Virus record (IMG/VR): IMGVR_UViG_3300045284_000266
Span: 1 to 31,264 of that record
Length of the DNA stretch: 31,264 nt
Direction: 5' to 3' (one strand)
Source: a virus
Shown: one piece after another, positions 15,490-22,924 of the stretch
Position numbering within the stretch: the stretch's first letter is position 1
Layout of the letters: every line of letters starts with the position of its first letter
Made by a program: the position numbers and the translations under genes
The notes under the pieces: generated by a model
What the model was told of the DNA's origin: nothing
Database searches by the model: none
Seen by the model: the letters and a program-made list of their open reading frames with translations, nothing else

Positions 15490-16899
15490 CTAACTATTCG
15501 GGTAGAAGTATGGCACTGGGCTTGCACTGAGTCCGCCGTTGACGTAGTAGCCCGACGCCGGATCCCACTCGCGCTCGTGAATGCTGTAGGTGTAGCGCAG
15601 GTTCTGAAAGCGCGCCGCCAGAAACGGCGTGAGCAGAATCAGCCGCGGCCGCTCGACCACCTCGACCTGGACGCAGGTGTGCGTCGGCGACAGCCGGCTG
15701 AACAGGAAGCGGCCGTTATCCAGCACCTCGAAGTAGCCGCCCGGCGCCATGCGGCTGGCCGCCGCGACCGCCTCGGCGTTCATGTCGAAGTACTCCCAGA
15801 ACAAACTGGGCTGGCCGTTGACGGTGAGGGGCAGCATGTAGATGTCTGACTGGTACGTGCCGACCACGCCGCCGGCCGCGACGGTCTCGGCGATCGTGTC
15901 GTCGATGACCACCTCGTACTCTTTGCCCTCGATCGGCAGCATGCGATTGGTGCGCAGCCGGTCGCGCATGTTGGTCTGCTCTTCAAGGCTGGATGTCCGG
16001 ACAATGCCGTAGCTGGTCGGGCAGCCGGTGGTCGCATAGATGCACGGCCAGATCTGGGTGAGGGTCAGCCACGCGCCGTAGCGCATCGTAAACACCCACT
16101 TGACCTCCAGGCCCAGCTGCTCGGAGAGACGCTCCATGTTGTTCACGGCGTTGGCCAGCAGGTTGTAGATCGTGCCGCCGGCGGTGTTGAGCGACGCGCC
16201 GTTGAAATCGACCACCAAACTATCGACCGCCGCGCAGAGCTGCCCGGTTCTGGCGTCGCGCTTGCTGGTCGCGATCTGGCGGTCGAGGCCATTGAACTGC
16301 TGGTAGCCCTGGCTGCCGGCGGTGGTGATCGCGTTGCCGGTGTAGACGTTCCGCGCGTAGTCGCGCGCGTAACCGCTGAACAGCTCGCCGATCTTGTACT
16401 CGTACTCAGTCTGAAACACGCGCTGCCAGTTGATCGGCCCCGGCGTCGGCACATCGCCGCCCGGCTGGCCCAGCAGCACGTTATCGCGGAACTCGCCGCG
16501 GTTGATCGTCTGGCCGGCGTACTTGATGTTCAGCACCTGGCTCATCCGCCCCTGCTGGCCGAAGGGGAAGGTCTGCGTGCAGGTTTTGAAGCTGCCGACG
16601 GTCGGCCAGTCGCTACACGCGGCGGTGGGCTCGCTGCCGGTGCTGGAGAGCTGCCCGGTCAGGATTGGGTACAGCTCGTTGGTGTTGACCGACTTCTGCA
16701 CCGGGATGCGGCCCGCAATACCCTTGGGCAGGATCATCGCGTTGATGATCTGCTTGTTCAGGCCGGGATAGCCGAGCAGGCCGCCGGGGCCGTGCAGCGG
16801 CACGCCGGCCGCCGTGCCGGCGTCCTTCGTGGCGATCATGTTCAGCAGCGCCACCGCGTCGGGGCTGAGCGTCTGCTGCTGGGCGGGACTGTAAGTCAT
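15490..16899 (-). CDS. Major capsid protein (HK97-fold)
   Basis: A 469-residue protein starting at ATG 16899, with AAGGAG six bases upstream, which rules out the longer in-frame start. It lies directly after the protease-scaffold gene and is the only large, beta-rich, non-enzymatic product there, as expected for the capsid subunit. The first 50 residues carry a helical part (PDAVALLNMIATKDAGTA) and the motif PLHGPGGLLGYPGL (34-47). Then come ILPKGIAGRIPV, QTFPFGQQGRMSQVLNIK, a helix-rich centre (MRYGAWLTLTQIWPCIYA) and a C-terminal beta region (VVERPRLILLTPFLAARFQNL). The motif also occurs at the N-terminus of the protease-scaffold. HK97 fold is inferred from context. Confidence 0.85.
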   Translation of the reverse strand: MTYSPAQQQTLSPDAVALLNMIATKDAGTAAGVPLHGPGGLLGYPGLNKQIINAMILPKGIAGRIPVQKSVNTNELYPILTGQLSSTGSEPTAACSDWPTVGSFKTCTQTFPFGQQGRMSQVLNIKYAGQTINRGEFRDNVLLGQPGGDVPTPGPINWQRVFQTEYEYKIGELFSGYARDYARNVYTGNAITTAGSQGYQQFNGLDRQIATSKRDARTGQLCAAVDSLVVDFNGASLNTAGGTIYNLLANAVNNMERLSEQLGLEVKWVFTMRYGAWLTLTQIWPCIYATTGCPTSYGIVRTSSLEEQTNMRDRLRTNRMLPIEGKEYEVVIDDTIAETVAAGGVVGTYQSDIYMLPLTVNGQPSLFWEYFDMNAEAVAAASRMAPGGYFEVLDNGRFLFSRLSPTHTCVQVEVVERPRLILLTPFLAARFQNLRYTYSIHEREWDPASGYYVNGGLSASPVPYFYPNS

Positions 16900-16934
16900 G
16901 GTAAACTCCTTCGGGTGGCGCGAGTAACGATCGG

Positions 16935-19445
16935 TTAGCTGGCGGCTGGCGGCGTCCATCCCGCAAAGCCGCCATCGGGCGTATTCTTATACAGCGCGGG
17001 CATGGTGCGCGCCGCGATGGCCGCAAACGGGCGGCTCGGATCGTTCGGCACGTCAACCGCCTCGGGGTCGGCGGGCGCGGCTGGGCCGCTGCTCTTCAGC
17101 GCGGCGGCTACGTCGTCCGGCAGAATCATGGCCGGCTGATCGCCCTCAATCTGGGAGAGCTTCTCCGCAAGCATGGCAATCTGCGACTTGATGGCGACGA
17201 CCTCCTGGGTGCGCGCGTCGTCCTTCTGGGCCACGCCGCCGTACATGCCCTTCAGCTCTTGATGCGCGTCGCCGATGCTCTTGACCATATCCTGCATCTT
17301 GAGCACCGGCGCCAGCAGCGTGCCGAGCTTGGCGGCGAACTCATCCCAGGACATATCGCCGATGTAGTCGCCCTGCATGTCGGTGGCGTCGCCCTCGCCA
17401 GCGTCCAGTTCGGCCTGCTCTTCCTCGGGACTTTCGGCGGCCTCCTCTTCGGGCGTGCCTTCGACGGGCGGCGGCGCGGCGGCCTTGACGGTGTAAACCA
17501 CGCCATTCAGGGTGATCTCCTCCGGCGGCGCAGCCTCCTCGGGCGCATCGTCGCTCTTGAAGGCGATCCGCTGATCCGCTGCGCTCTTGTCGCTTTGCTC
17601 CATCAGCGCGAGTTGCGACGCAGCAACATCGGGCGGGACGCCCTTGCCGTTCATGTCAGCAAGGTACGCTTTGACGCGCGCGTCATACGTTGCCTGATCC
17701 ATGCGATGCTCCTTAACGGTGAGGCCAGTAAACAGGTTACTGGCACGACCATATTTGACAGGCACAACCGATCGCTCAAAGCGTCGAATCGTGTCGAAGA
17801 TGCCGCCCGGTCGCGGCTCGTCGAGTGGGTGGAAAAATCCTGGCGACATCTCATAGTTATCAGCGCTTGCCGCGAATGCCTGTCCGATGGCCGCATTTTT
17901 GAATGTGCCGCTTTCGATCGATGTGCGCCCGATCACCGTCGAGTAGTCGCAGTCGCCAATATCCAGGCCCGGCCCCCACGGTGCAACCATGTCGAATGGA
18001 TCGGGCTGGCCAATATGCCAGTAGCGCAGCGGGCCGAACTGCTTGGTTGCTGTCATCCGCTGACTGTCGGCATCCTGCGCCGCCTCGCTGATGATCTCGC
18101 CGTCCCGATCGCGGTAGGCGGTGGTCGTGCGCGCGATCCAGCGCGGCTGGCCAGCGTGGTCTTTGAAGACGACAAAGCTCTTTTCGGCAGGCAGCTCCAA
18201 CTTCTCGGCCGCGTAGAGGCGCTTCAGCTTGGCGAGCGCGTCGGTTTTGTTCGGCCCCTGGTAGGTATTGCCGCGAAACCCGCCGTGTAATGCCGCCCAC
18301 GCCGCGCCCATCAGGCGGTGATCGGGCGTGCCATTCCGCCTGACCTGGAGATGCCAGGTACTCGGCTTCGTGCGGTCTTCGACCACCAGGTAATCACCCG
18401 GATCGCCGGCCTTGACCCGCCACATGCCGCTCGACTCGTCGGCCAGCCCGGCGTCGGTCAGCTGATTGCGCTGGGCCTGGGTCAGCTTGATGCCGGCTTT
18501 CGCCTGGCGCTTCAAGCGATCCAACACGCGCTGCTGTTTGGCCTGCCGATCGGCTGCACTAGCGGCGCGGCGAGCCTCGACCTGGCGCCGGCGTTCGGCG
18601 ACAGCCTGCGCACGCGCGGTGCGTGCGGCGTCGGCCGCTTCCGCCCTCGCCGATCGTGCGATGTCTGCGGCTTGCCGGTTGTTGTTACCACTACTGCCGC
18701 CCCCGCCCCCACCACCGCCGGCTTTGGGCTTTTTCGCTGCCGCAGCGGCCGCTGCGCGCTTAGCATCGGCCTTCTTTTTGCGATCGGCTGCGGCCTGCTG
18801 GCGCTCCGTGCGCGCCGTCGTGCGGTCGCGTGCGCTGCTGATGCTGTCGCCCGCCCGTCCGGCATCGCCGGCGTTGGCCGCGTTCATCAGCGCCCGCCCC
18901 GTGCCCGTCATGCGGTAGCTGCCATCGGCCGCGCGCTCGACCAGGCCCGCTTGCTCGAAGCCGCCGCGCGCGATCGCCGCCGCGTCGGGCTGCCCACCGC
19001 TGCGCAGCGCCTCTAAGGCGGCCTGCCCATCGGGCGCGATATTCAAACCAGCGAGCACCTTCGATCGGTTCTGGGCCTGCTGGGTATCGTGCGCGGCCTG
19101 GCGTTGCGCCGGCGTCTGCGCGACCTTTTTGGGTTTGGCGGCCGCCCGGCCCTTGCCGCCGCCCTTCTTTGGCTTGGCGGCGCTGATAGCCGGGCGCTTC
19201 GGCGGCGGCGGTTGCTTGCTGTAGACGTTCCCGCGCTTGGGGGCTGCGCCCGCCGGGCCGCCGCCGCTGCCGGCCTGGAACTTGCCCGTATCGCCGCGGT
19301 ACAGATTGCCGACGATCTGTTTGGCTTTCGTCCGCATGCCCCACTTGCGGCCGCGTCTCCGGCGCGCGCCGCCCAGCCCCGGCGCGCCCAGCAGACCGCC
19401 AGGGCCGTGGAGGGGTGCGCCTGATTGTGGTGATGGATCGGACAT
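16935..19445 (-). CDS. Prohead serine protease fused to scaffold, with long basic N-terminal region
   Basis: An 836-residue protein, far longer than usual 200-300-residue proteases. Residues 1-30 hold PLHGPGGLLGAPGL, shared with the capsid protein. About 30-340 is Ala/Lys/Arg/Gly-rich and low complexity, including Ala7 and Gly8 runs. About 345-420 has a substrate-like module (STWHLQVRRNGTPDHRLM, KTDALAKLKRLYA). The protease domain spans about 425-590, with the candidate catalytic His in PLRYWHI and Ser in YEMSPGFFHP, in the U35 family order, ending FERSVVPVKYGRASN. The C-terminus is an acidic scaffold with coiled coil (EEEAAESPEEEQAELDAGEG; IKSQIAMLAEKLSQIEGD). The start is ATG 19445; TTG 19454 is possible. 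Neither has a clear ribosome site. Confidence 0.9.
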   Translation of the reverse strand: MSDPSPQSGAPLHGPGGLLGAPGLGGARRRRGRKWGMRTKAKQIVGNLYRGDTGKFQAGSGGGPAGAAPKRGNVYSKQPPPPKRPAISAAKPKKGGGKGRAAAKPKKVAQTPAQRQAAHDTQQAQNRSKVLAGLNIAPDGQAALEALRSGGQPDAAAIARGGFEQAGLVERAADGSYRMTGTGRALMNAANAGDAGRAGDSISSARDRTTARTERQQAAADRKKKADAKRAAAAAAAKKPKAGGGGGGGGSSGNNNRQAADIARSARAEAADAARTARAQAVAERRRQVEARRAASAADRQAKQQRVLDRLKRQAKAGIKLTQAQRNQLTDAGLADESSGMWRVKAGDPGDYLVVEDRTKPSTWHLQVRRNGTPDHRLMGAAWAALHGGFRGNTYQGPNKTDALAKLKRLYAAEKLELPAEKSFVVFKDHAGQPRWIARTTTAYRDRDGEIISEAAQDADSQRMTATKQFGPLRYWHIGQPDPFDMVAPWGPGLDIGDCDYSTVIGRTSIESGTFKNAAIGQAFAASADNYEMSPGFFHPLDEPRPGGIFDTIRRFERSVVPVKYGRASNLFTGLTVKEHRMDQATYDARVKAYLADMNGKGVPPDVAASQLALMEQSDKSAADQRIAFKSDDAPEEAAPPEEITLNGVVYTVKAAAPPPVEGTPEEEAAESPEEEQAELDAGEGDATDMQGDYIGDMSWDEFAAKLGTLLAPVLKMQDMVKSIGDAHQELKGMYGGVAQKDDARTQEVVAIKSQIAMLAEKLSQIEGDQPAMILPDDVAAALKSSGPAAPADPEAVDVPNDPSRPFAAIAARTMPALYKNTPDGGFAGWTPPAAS

Positions 19446-19452
19446 AGGATGC

Positions 19453-19493
19453 AAAAAGGGGCGCCATCCCTCTCGCGAGAAGGACAGCGCCCC
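19453..19493 (-). terminator. Intrinsic terminator directly before the protease-scaffold start
   Basis: On the minus strand GGGGCGC (19493-19487) pairs with GCGCCCC (19464-19458). Inside it are a 3-bp TCC/GGA stem and a self-paired TCTCGCGAGA tip, and TTTTT (19457-19453) follows immediately. This is a textbook Rho-independent terminator pointing leftwards. The T-run ends eight bases before the ATG of the protease-scaffold gene, and overlaps the alternative TTG codon. It would separate packaging-gene messages from capsid messages unless antitermination or a new start occurs. Confidence 0.8.
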
Positions 19494-19498
19494 GACTA

Positions 19499-19511
19499 GT
19501 CACGTCGTGAC
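19499..19511. promoter_or_regulatory. 13-base palindrome, possible operator or hairpin
   Basis: GTCACG-T-CGTGAC is a perfect 6-bp inverted repeat around a single base, lying just upstream of the terminator and the protease-scaffold gene. It could be a protein-binding half-site pair. Alone it is short enough to be chance. Confidence 0.3.
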
Positions 19512-19526
19512 GATATGTGCCGTGTG

Positions 19527-19676
19527 TTATTGCTCAGTATACGCCATTTCGTCAAGCGCCGCTGTACGACAGCGGGGCGTCCAGCCGTAGCCTTCGAGCA
19601 GCGCGGTATCGATCGCCTTGAGCAGTCCGATCAGGGCGCCGCGAAATGTGAGCAGGGTTGAGAGTGAGAGCCTCAT
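19527..19676 (-). CDS. Small hypothetical protein (49 residues)
   Basis: The gene starts at ATG 19676, overlapping the upstream stop as ATGA, and reads MRLSLSTLLTFRGALIGLLK to EMAYTEQ. An amphipathic or membrane-touching N-terminal helix (residues 5-25) is followed by a polar tail. It is the last gene before the terminator ahead of the protease-scaffold gene. Function is unknown. Confidence 0.55.
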   Translation of the reverse strand: MRLSLSTLLTFRGALIGLLKAIDTALLEGYGWTPRCRTAALDEMAYTEQ

Positions 19677-20029
19677 CGTTGTATCCTGAGCGTCGCACGG
19701 CTGTGCGCCGGGTCGTCCACAAAGCGCACGCGCCGACTCACGTTGATCTGCTCGCGGTGACCGCGCGCCGCCATCCGCATCGCCTGCGCCAGCCAGGACG
19801 CCGCGCTCTGCCAATCCGGGCGCATCGCCATCAGCAGCAGCTGGAGCAGCGCGGCATTGCGCTCGACCAGATCGGGCCGATCGGGCGGAAACAGCGCGGC
19901 CGCCTCGACCCGATCGGGCCAGATGTCGAGCACGAAGCCCTCCGACGTGCCCATCGTGCGGCTGCCGTCCTCCGACGACGACCACACGAACGACGCTGGC
20001 GGCTTGCTGAAGAGCTCAATGAGATCCAA
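19673..20029 (-). CDS. Hypothetical phage protein between connector and capsid genes
   Basis: The chosen start is TTG at 20029-20027, because GGAGGG lies five bases before it and it sits at the end of the upstream gene; upstream in-frame text is a repeat-rich shadow. The product has 118 residues (MDLIELFSKPPASFVWSSSE). It continues with FVLDIWPDRVEAAALFPPDRPDLVERNAALLQLLLMAMRPDW in helix-rich form and ends with a basic RVRF and RATLRIQR tail. No motif is recognised. It may be a small capsid or connector protein by location. Confidence 0.65.
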   Translation of the reverse strand: MDLIELFSKPPASFVWSSSEDGSRTMGTSEGFVLDIWPDRVEAAALFPPDRPDLVERNAALLQLLLMAMRPDWQSAASWLAQAMRMAARGHREQINVSRRVRFVDDPAHSRATLRIQR

Positions 20030-20315
20030 AGAGACCCTCCAGAAACGATGAAAGATGAGCGATGAGCGATGAATCCGGAGGCGGCTTGCGTTCCTTTTCA
20101 TCGTTCTTCGTTCTTCGTTCTTCGTTTGATGGCGCCGGATACGGGTACGCTGATGGCGGATCGGTCGGTTCTGGCGTCGCATCCGGATCGGGCGTCGGCG
20201 CCGTCGTGAACGTCGCGCGCGGCGGCAGCGGCGGGCCTGGCGTGGCTACCATTGGGCTGAAGGCGAGCATGGCCATCAGGAACAGGACGGCAAGTAGGAC
20301 GATCAGGATGCGCAT
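20016..20315 (-). CDS. Membrane-anchored Pro/Thr-rich protein with repeat-derived tail
   Basis: A 99-residue protein beginning with a hydrophobic signal/anchor (MRILIVLLAVLFLMAMLAF), then a Pro-rich stretch (PPLPPRATFTTAPTPDPDAT, PEPTDPPSAYPYPAP), typical of envelope-spanning linkers. The C-terminal 37 residues are encoded by heptanucleotide tandem repeats and are charged. Its ATG overlaps the preceding gene's stop (TAATG) and GAGG lies upstream. It looks like a spanin- or secreted-type protein set among head genes, which is odd. Its role is unknown. Confidence 0.6.
   Translation of the reverse strand: MRILIVLLAVLFLMAMLAFSPMVATPGPPLPPRATFTTAPTPDPDATPEPTDPPSAYPYPAPSNEERRTKNDEKERKPPPDSSLIAHLSSFLEGLFGSH
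20047..20123. repeat. Two heptanucleotide tandem arrays
   Basis: At 20047-20074 there are four units of GATGAAA, GATGAGC, GATGAGC, GATGAAT. At 20103-20123 there are three units of GTTCTTC plus part of a fourth. They lie inside the coding end of the 20016-20315 gene. Period seven shifts the reading frame between units, so the encoded charged text is not periodic. Such 7-mers are common in some cyanobacterial and Chloroflexota genomes. Confidence 0.8.
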
Positions 20316-20791
20316 TATGATACCTCTGCGTCAATGGCCCTCTGAAAGATCGCGCCGACCTGCCGATCCCATTTGTCAGCTATGACCTTGTCAAACGCGC
20401 GCGGCGCACTTCCAGGATGATGGATGGGCTTCCGCGTGAACACCACGTTTCCGCCCTTGCTCCCTGCCCCGCTGCCGATCTGGCGCGGAACCGTCTTCGA
20501 TCGAAACGGCGTGCGAAAGACCAGCGTGCCGCCCGGCCTGGGCGCGATGATGTGCGGCCGCGTGCCGGCGTTGAGCCGCGTGTAGTTTTCGTCATCCGTC
20601 CCGATCGTGCGCGTGTAGGCGGTCGGGCTGTCGACTGCAAACGTCGGCTTATCGTCGAACGTCTGGGCGGTCGTACGAAAGTCGGTCTGGATCGCCAGCG
20701 CGGTCGCGTTCATGGTGTTCGTAATCGCGCGGGCCATCGCTTGCGGATTTACGGCCAGCTTGCGCGGCACAATGACCTTTGACTTTCCCAT
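20315..20791 (-). CDS. HK97 gp10-like head-tail connector / tail completion protein
   Basis: This gene encodes 158 residues. The central and C-terminal text, TRPHIIAPRPGGTLVFRTPF, VVFTRKPIHHPGSAPRAFD and KVIADKWDRQ, is the signature of HK97 gp10-like minor head or tail-completion proteins (GTxPHxIxP, HPG, ARxF). The N-terminus is basic and helical, as usual. It closes the head-tail joint in the virion. The gene lies before the capsid gene here, whereas gp10 usually follows it. Overlaps of ATGA with the minor head gene and TAATG with the next show coupling. Confidence 0.85.
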   Translation of the reverse strand: MGKSKVIVPRKLAVNPQAMARAITNTMNATALAIQTDFRTTAQTFDDKPTFAVDSPTAYTRTIGTDDENYTRLNAGTRPHIIAPRPGGTLVFRTPFRSKTVPRQIGSGAGSKGGNVVFTRKPIHHPGSAPRAFDKVIADKWDRQVGAIFQRAIDAEVS

Positions 20792-21354
20792 CAGATTTGC
20801 AGTACCCCTCCACGCACCCTGAGCGGCGCCCAGTCATTCGCGCGCTGTTTACAGACCTGGCAGTGGTCGGTCGCGCCCAGCGTCCAGGTGCAATCGTAGT
20901 TGCCATCCCCCGCCAGCCGCTGCACATCCCACATGCAGGTGCAGTTGGTCAGGCACCGGCTCGATCCATCGGCCGGCATGGCCGGCAGCGGCAGCATATC
21001 GACCGCGCCGCGCCAGTAGGGGGTCTTAATCGACCCGGCGTACATATTCGCTCGCGCGTTCCAGCCATGTTGCCACTGGGATCCGTCCTGCAGCTCGATA
21101 CCGAACTCACCCAGGAAGCGTAGCTGCGTCGCCAGGTCGGTCGTGACCGCAGTCTCCATCGCAGGTGTCAGCACTGCCGCATCCGCCCCAGCCAGCATCG
21201 CGGCCCCATGGTAGCGCGCGAGCTGGCGACTGAGCTCCTGCTGCCAGGCGTCCACGCCGGCGGGATACTCGGCCTCCAGGCTCTCGGTCGCGGTGGCGAT
21301 CAGCTTCGACAGCCGCGCGATCAGCCAGGTCAGCGGAGATGGCGGGCTAGGCAC
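20791..21354 (-). CDS. Minor head protein, Mu F / SPP1 gp7-like
   Basis: This gene encodes 187 residues with a GTG start (21354-21352), overlapping the portal gene by 8 bases. The N-terminal two thirds are helical. The C-terminal part has the Cys pattern of F-like head morphogenesis proteins: SSRCLTNCTCMW (Cys 134, 138, 140), then Cys 155, 165 and 168 (HCQVCKQRANDW). These may bind zinc. The protein is placed just after the portal gene, as in Mu and SPP1. It is shorter than typical F proteins (about 250-430 residues), so it may be a reduced form. Confidence 0.8.
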   Translation of the reverse strand: MPSPPSPLTWLIARLSKLIATATESLEAEYPAGVDAWQQELSRQLARYHGAAMLAGADAAVLTPAMETAVTTDLATQLRFLGEFGIELQDGSQWQHGWNARANMYAGSIKTPYWRGAVDMLPLPAMPADGSSRCLTNCTCMWDVQRLAGDGNYDCTWTLGATDHCQVCKQRANDWAPLRVRGGVLQI

Positions 21355-22924
21355 GGCGCGCTGCCCTCCCTAATCGCTTGGCCCAGCCCATCTCCGACTC
21401 CAGCAGCGCGGCCGCGTCGTCATCCGCCGCGTCTTTCGTGGCTAACGCCGGCGGCGGCTGCTTGGCCGGCTCCTGCGTCGGCGCGCTCTGGATCAGCGCA
21501 AGACTGGCCGGGGTGGGGTTCGGCGTGGTCTGCATCTTCTCATCGTCCGATATCTGGCCGCCGGCCGTGGCGTCGCCGGCGACTAATTCCTGCGGCAAGT
21601 CCTCGCTGTCGACCGCCAGCTGGCGCGCCATCGCCGGCGATATCTCGCCAGAGTCGACCTGCACCTTGCGGGTGTCGGCCCTGAGCTTCTGCACCTCCGC
21701 GCGGGCCTTCTGGTCGCGCTGGTCGTTCTCATCGGTGAATTGCAGCTCGGTGGTCGACGGCAGTACACGGTCAGAAACCGTCTGCTCCCACCACTTGATG
21801 AACGCCGGCAGCGCGCCCTGCCCCTTCGCGGCGTCGTCCAAGACCAGCGTCTGCGTGCCGGTTCCTAATCCCTGCCCCGAGAGCGGCTGCAAACTCTGGA
21901 CGGGCACGCCGATGTTATTGGCGTAGATCAGATAGGCGTTGTCGCGCTCGTCTTTCGGCACGAAGTTGGTCAACAGCTCTTTCAGCTTGACCTCGACCAT
22001 CGATATCGGCGTGTCACTGGGGATCGCGCCCAGGATCGCGCCGAGGTAGTAGACCAGCCCGCGCGCCTGAGCGTCGGCCTCGCCACTTTTGAGAATCGCC
22101 TGCAAGGTGGGGTCGTTGATGCCCTGGAGAAACACCAGCTTATTCGCGCCGCCGCCGGTCAGGTTCTCGTACACCAGCTGCTCCATCGCGGCCAGCTTGG
22201 CGATCGTCTTGTAGGCCCGGCCGGCCGCGCAGCTGCCCACGCCGAACAGCTCGGCGCGGGGGCTGGGCTGATCGGCGTACATCAGCACCTGATCCCAGCG
22301 AAAGATCTGCTGCGTGCCATTGATCGGCATGTAGCGCAGCGGGTAGGCCAGATTGCCGGTGCGGATGCAGCGCAGCGAGTCCAGGTGGTACAGGCCCGTG
22401 ATCTTCGCGCCACTTTGCGCGGTCGTCACCGCCGCCTCGGCGAACGATCCGGTCTCGACGCCCATCACGGTCTGCGCCTTGACCTTGATCTTGACCTTGA
22501 TCTTGACCACCTCCTCGCCCTGCCGCTGGATGCGGATGAACACGCCGTTATCGGTGGTCAGCAGATCGCGCATGGTTTTCAGCGAGAACGGCACCCAGCC
22601 CTCGCCGCCGTTGGCGCGTTTGAGCAGCTGCTGGCTGGCGGACACGCGGCGGGACGAGTCGTTGCTATCCTTGACGGTGTAGCCGTGCGCCGCGAACCGC
22701 GTGGCCGCGATCGCCACCGCCGCCGCCCACATGTCCTCTTTGTGCGGCGTGTTCGCAAGCACCCAGTCGCGGCGCGGGCTCCAGTATTGGGGCAAGTCGG
22801 TGTAGCCGGGCTGGAACGCGGAGGCCATCCACGGAAACGCCAGGCCGAAGACCGCCGGCGCGCTCGACGGATACGCCAGCGTGTCGCCTTTGATGGCGGA
22901 TGGAGGAGCGAAGCCGTTGGTCAT
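21347..22924 (-). CDS. Portal protein
   Basis: A 525-residue protein that forms the ring at the single capsid vertex through which DNA enters and leaves. It lies between terminase and minor head genes. Telling stretches are the stem/clip region (KHEDMW-type helix at 62-66; LYHLDSLRCIRTGNLAYPLRY), the long helices NNIGVPVQSLQPLSGQGLGTGTQ and FIKWWEQTVSDRVLPSTTELQF, and DENDQRDQKARAEVQKLRADTRK near the C-terminus. The segment KIKVKIKVKA comes from a 12-base tandem repeat. The last 70 residues are Pro/Ala-rich and disordered-looking. It is ATGA-coupled to terL. Confidence 0.9.
   Translation of the reverse strand: MTNGFAPPSAIKGDTLAYPSSAPAVFGLAFPWMASAFQPGYTDLPQYWSPRRDWVLANTPHKEDMWAAAVAIAATRFAAHGYTVKDSNDSSRRVSASQQLLKRANGGEGWVPFSLKTMRDLLTTDNGVFIRIQRQGEEVVKIKVKIKVKAQTVMGVETGSFAEAAVTTAQSGAKITGLYHLDSLRCIRTGNLAYPLRYMPINGTQQIFRWDQVLMYADQPSPRAELFGVGSCAAGRAYKTIAKLAAMEQLVYENLTGGGANKLVFLQGINDPTLQAILKSGEADAQARGLVYYLGAILGAIPSDTPISMVEVKLKELLTNFVPKDERDNAYLIYANNIGVPVQSLQPLSGQGLGTGTQTLVLDDAAKGQGALPAFIKWWEQTVSDRVLPSTTELQFTDENDQRDQKARAEVQKLRADTRKVQVDSGEISPAMARQLAVDSEDLPQELVAGDATAGGQISDDEKMQTTPNPTPASLALIQSAPTQEPAKQPPPALATKDAADDDAAALLESEMGWAKRLGRAARRA
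22478..22507. repeat. 12-base tandem repeat inside the portal gene
   Basis: Two and a half copies of CTTGACCTTGAT (plus strand) encode the alternating Lys-Ile/Val run KIKVKIKVK of the portal protein. It is really a degenerate 6-base unit. It likely arose by slippage and stays in frame. Confidence 0.75.

Noticed and set aside
17259-18290. 343-codon plus-strand open frame
   Set aside because: It lies opposite the protease-scaffold gene and has typical shadow composition; no ribosome site or family text.
19536-19555. TTGACG and TATACT near the small gene before the protease
   Set aside because: The spacer is only eight bases, so they cannot form one sigma70 promoter.
20047-20123. CRISPR-like array
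   Set aside because: The units are contiguous 7-mers without spacers; these are simple tandem repeats.
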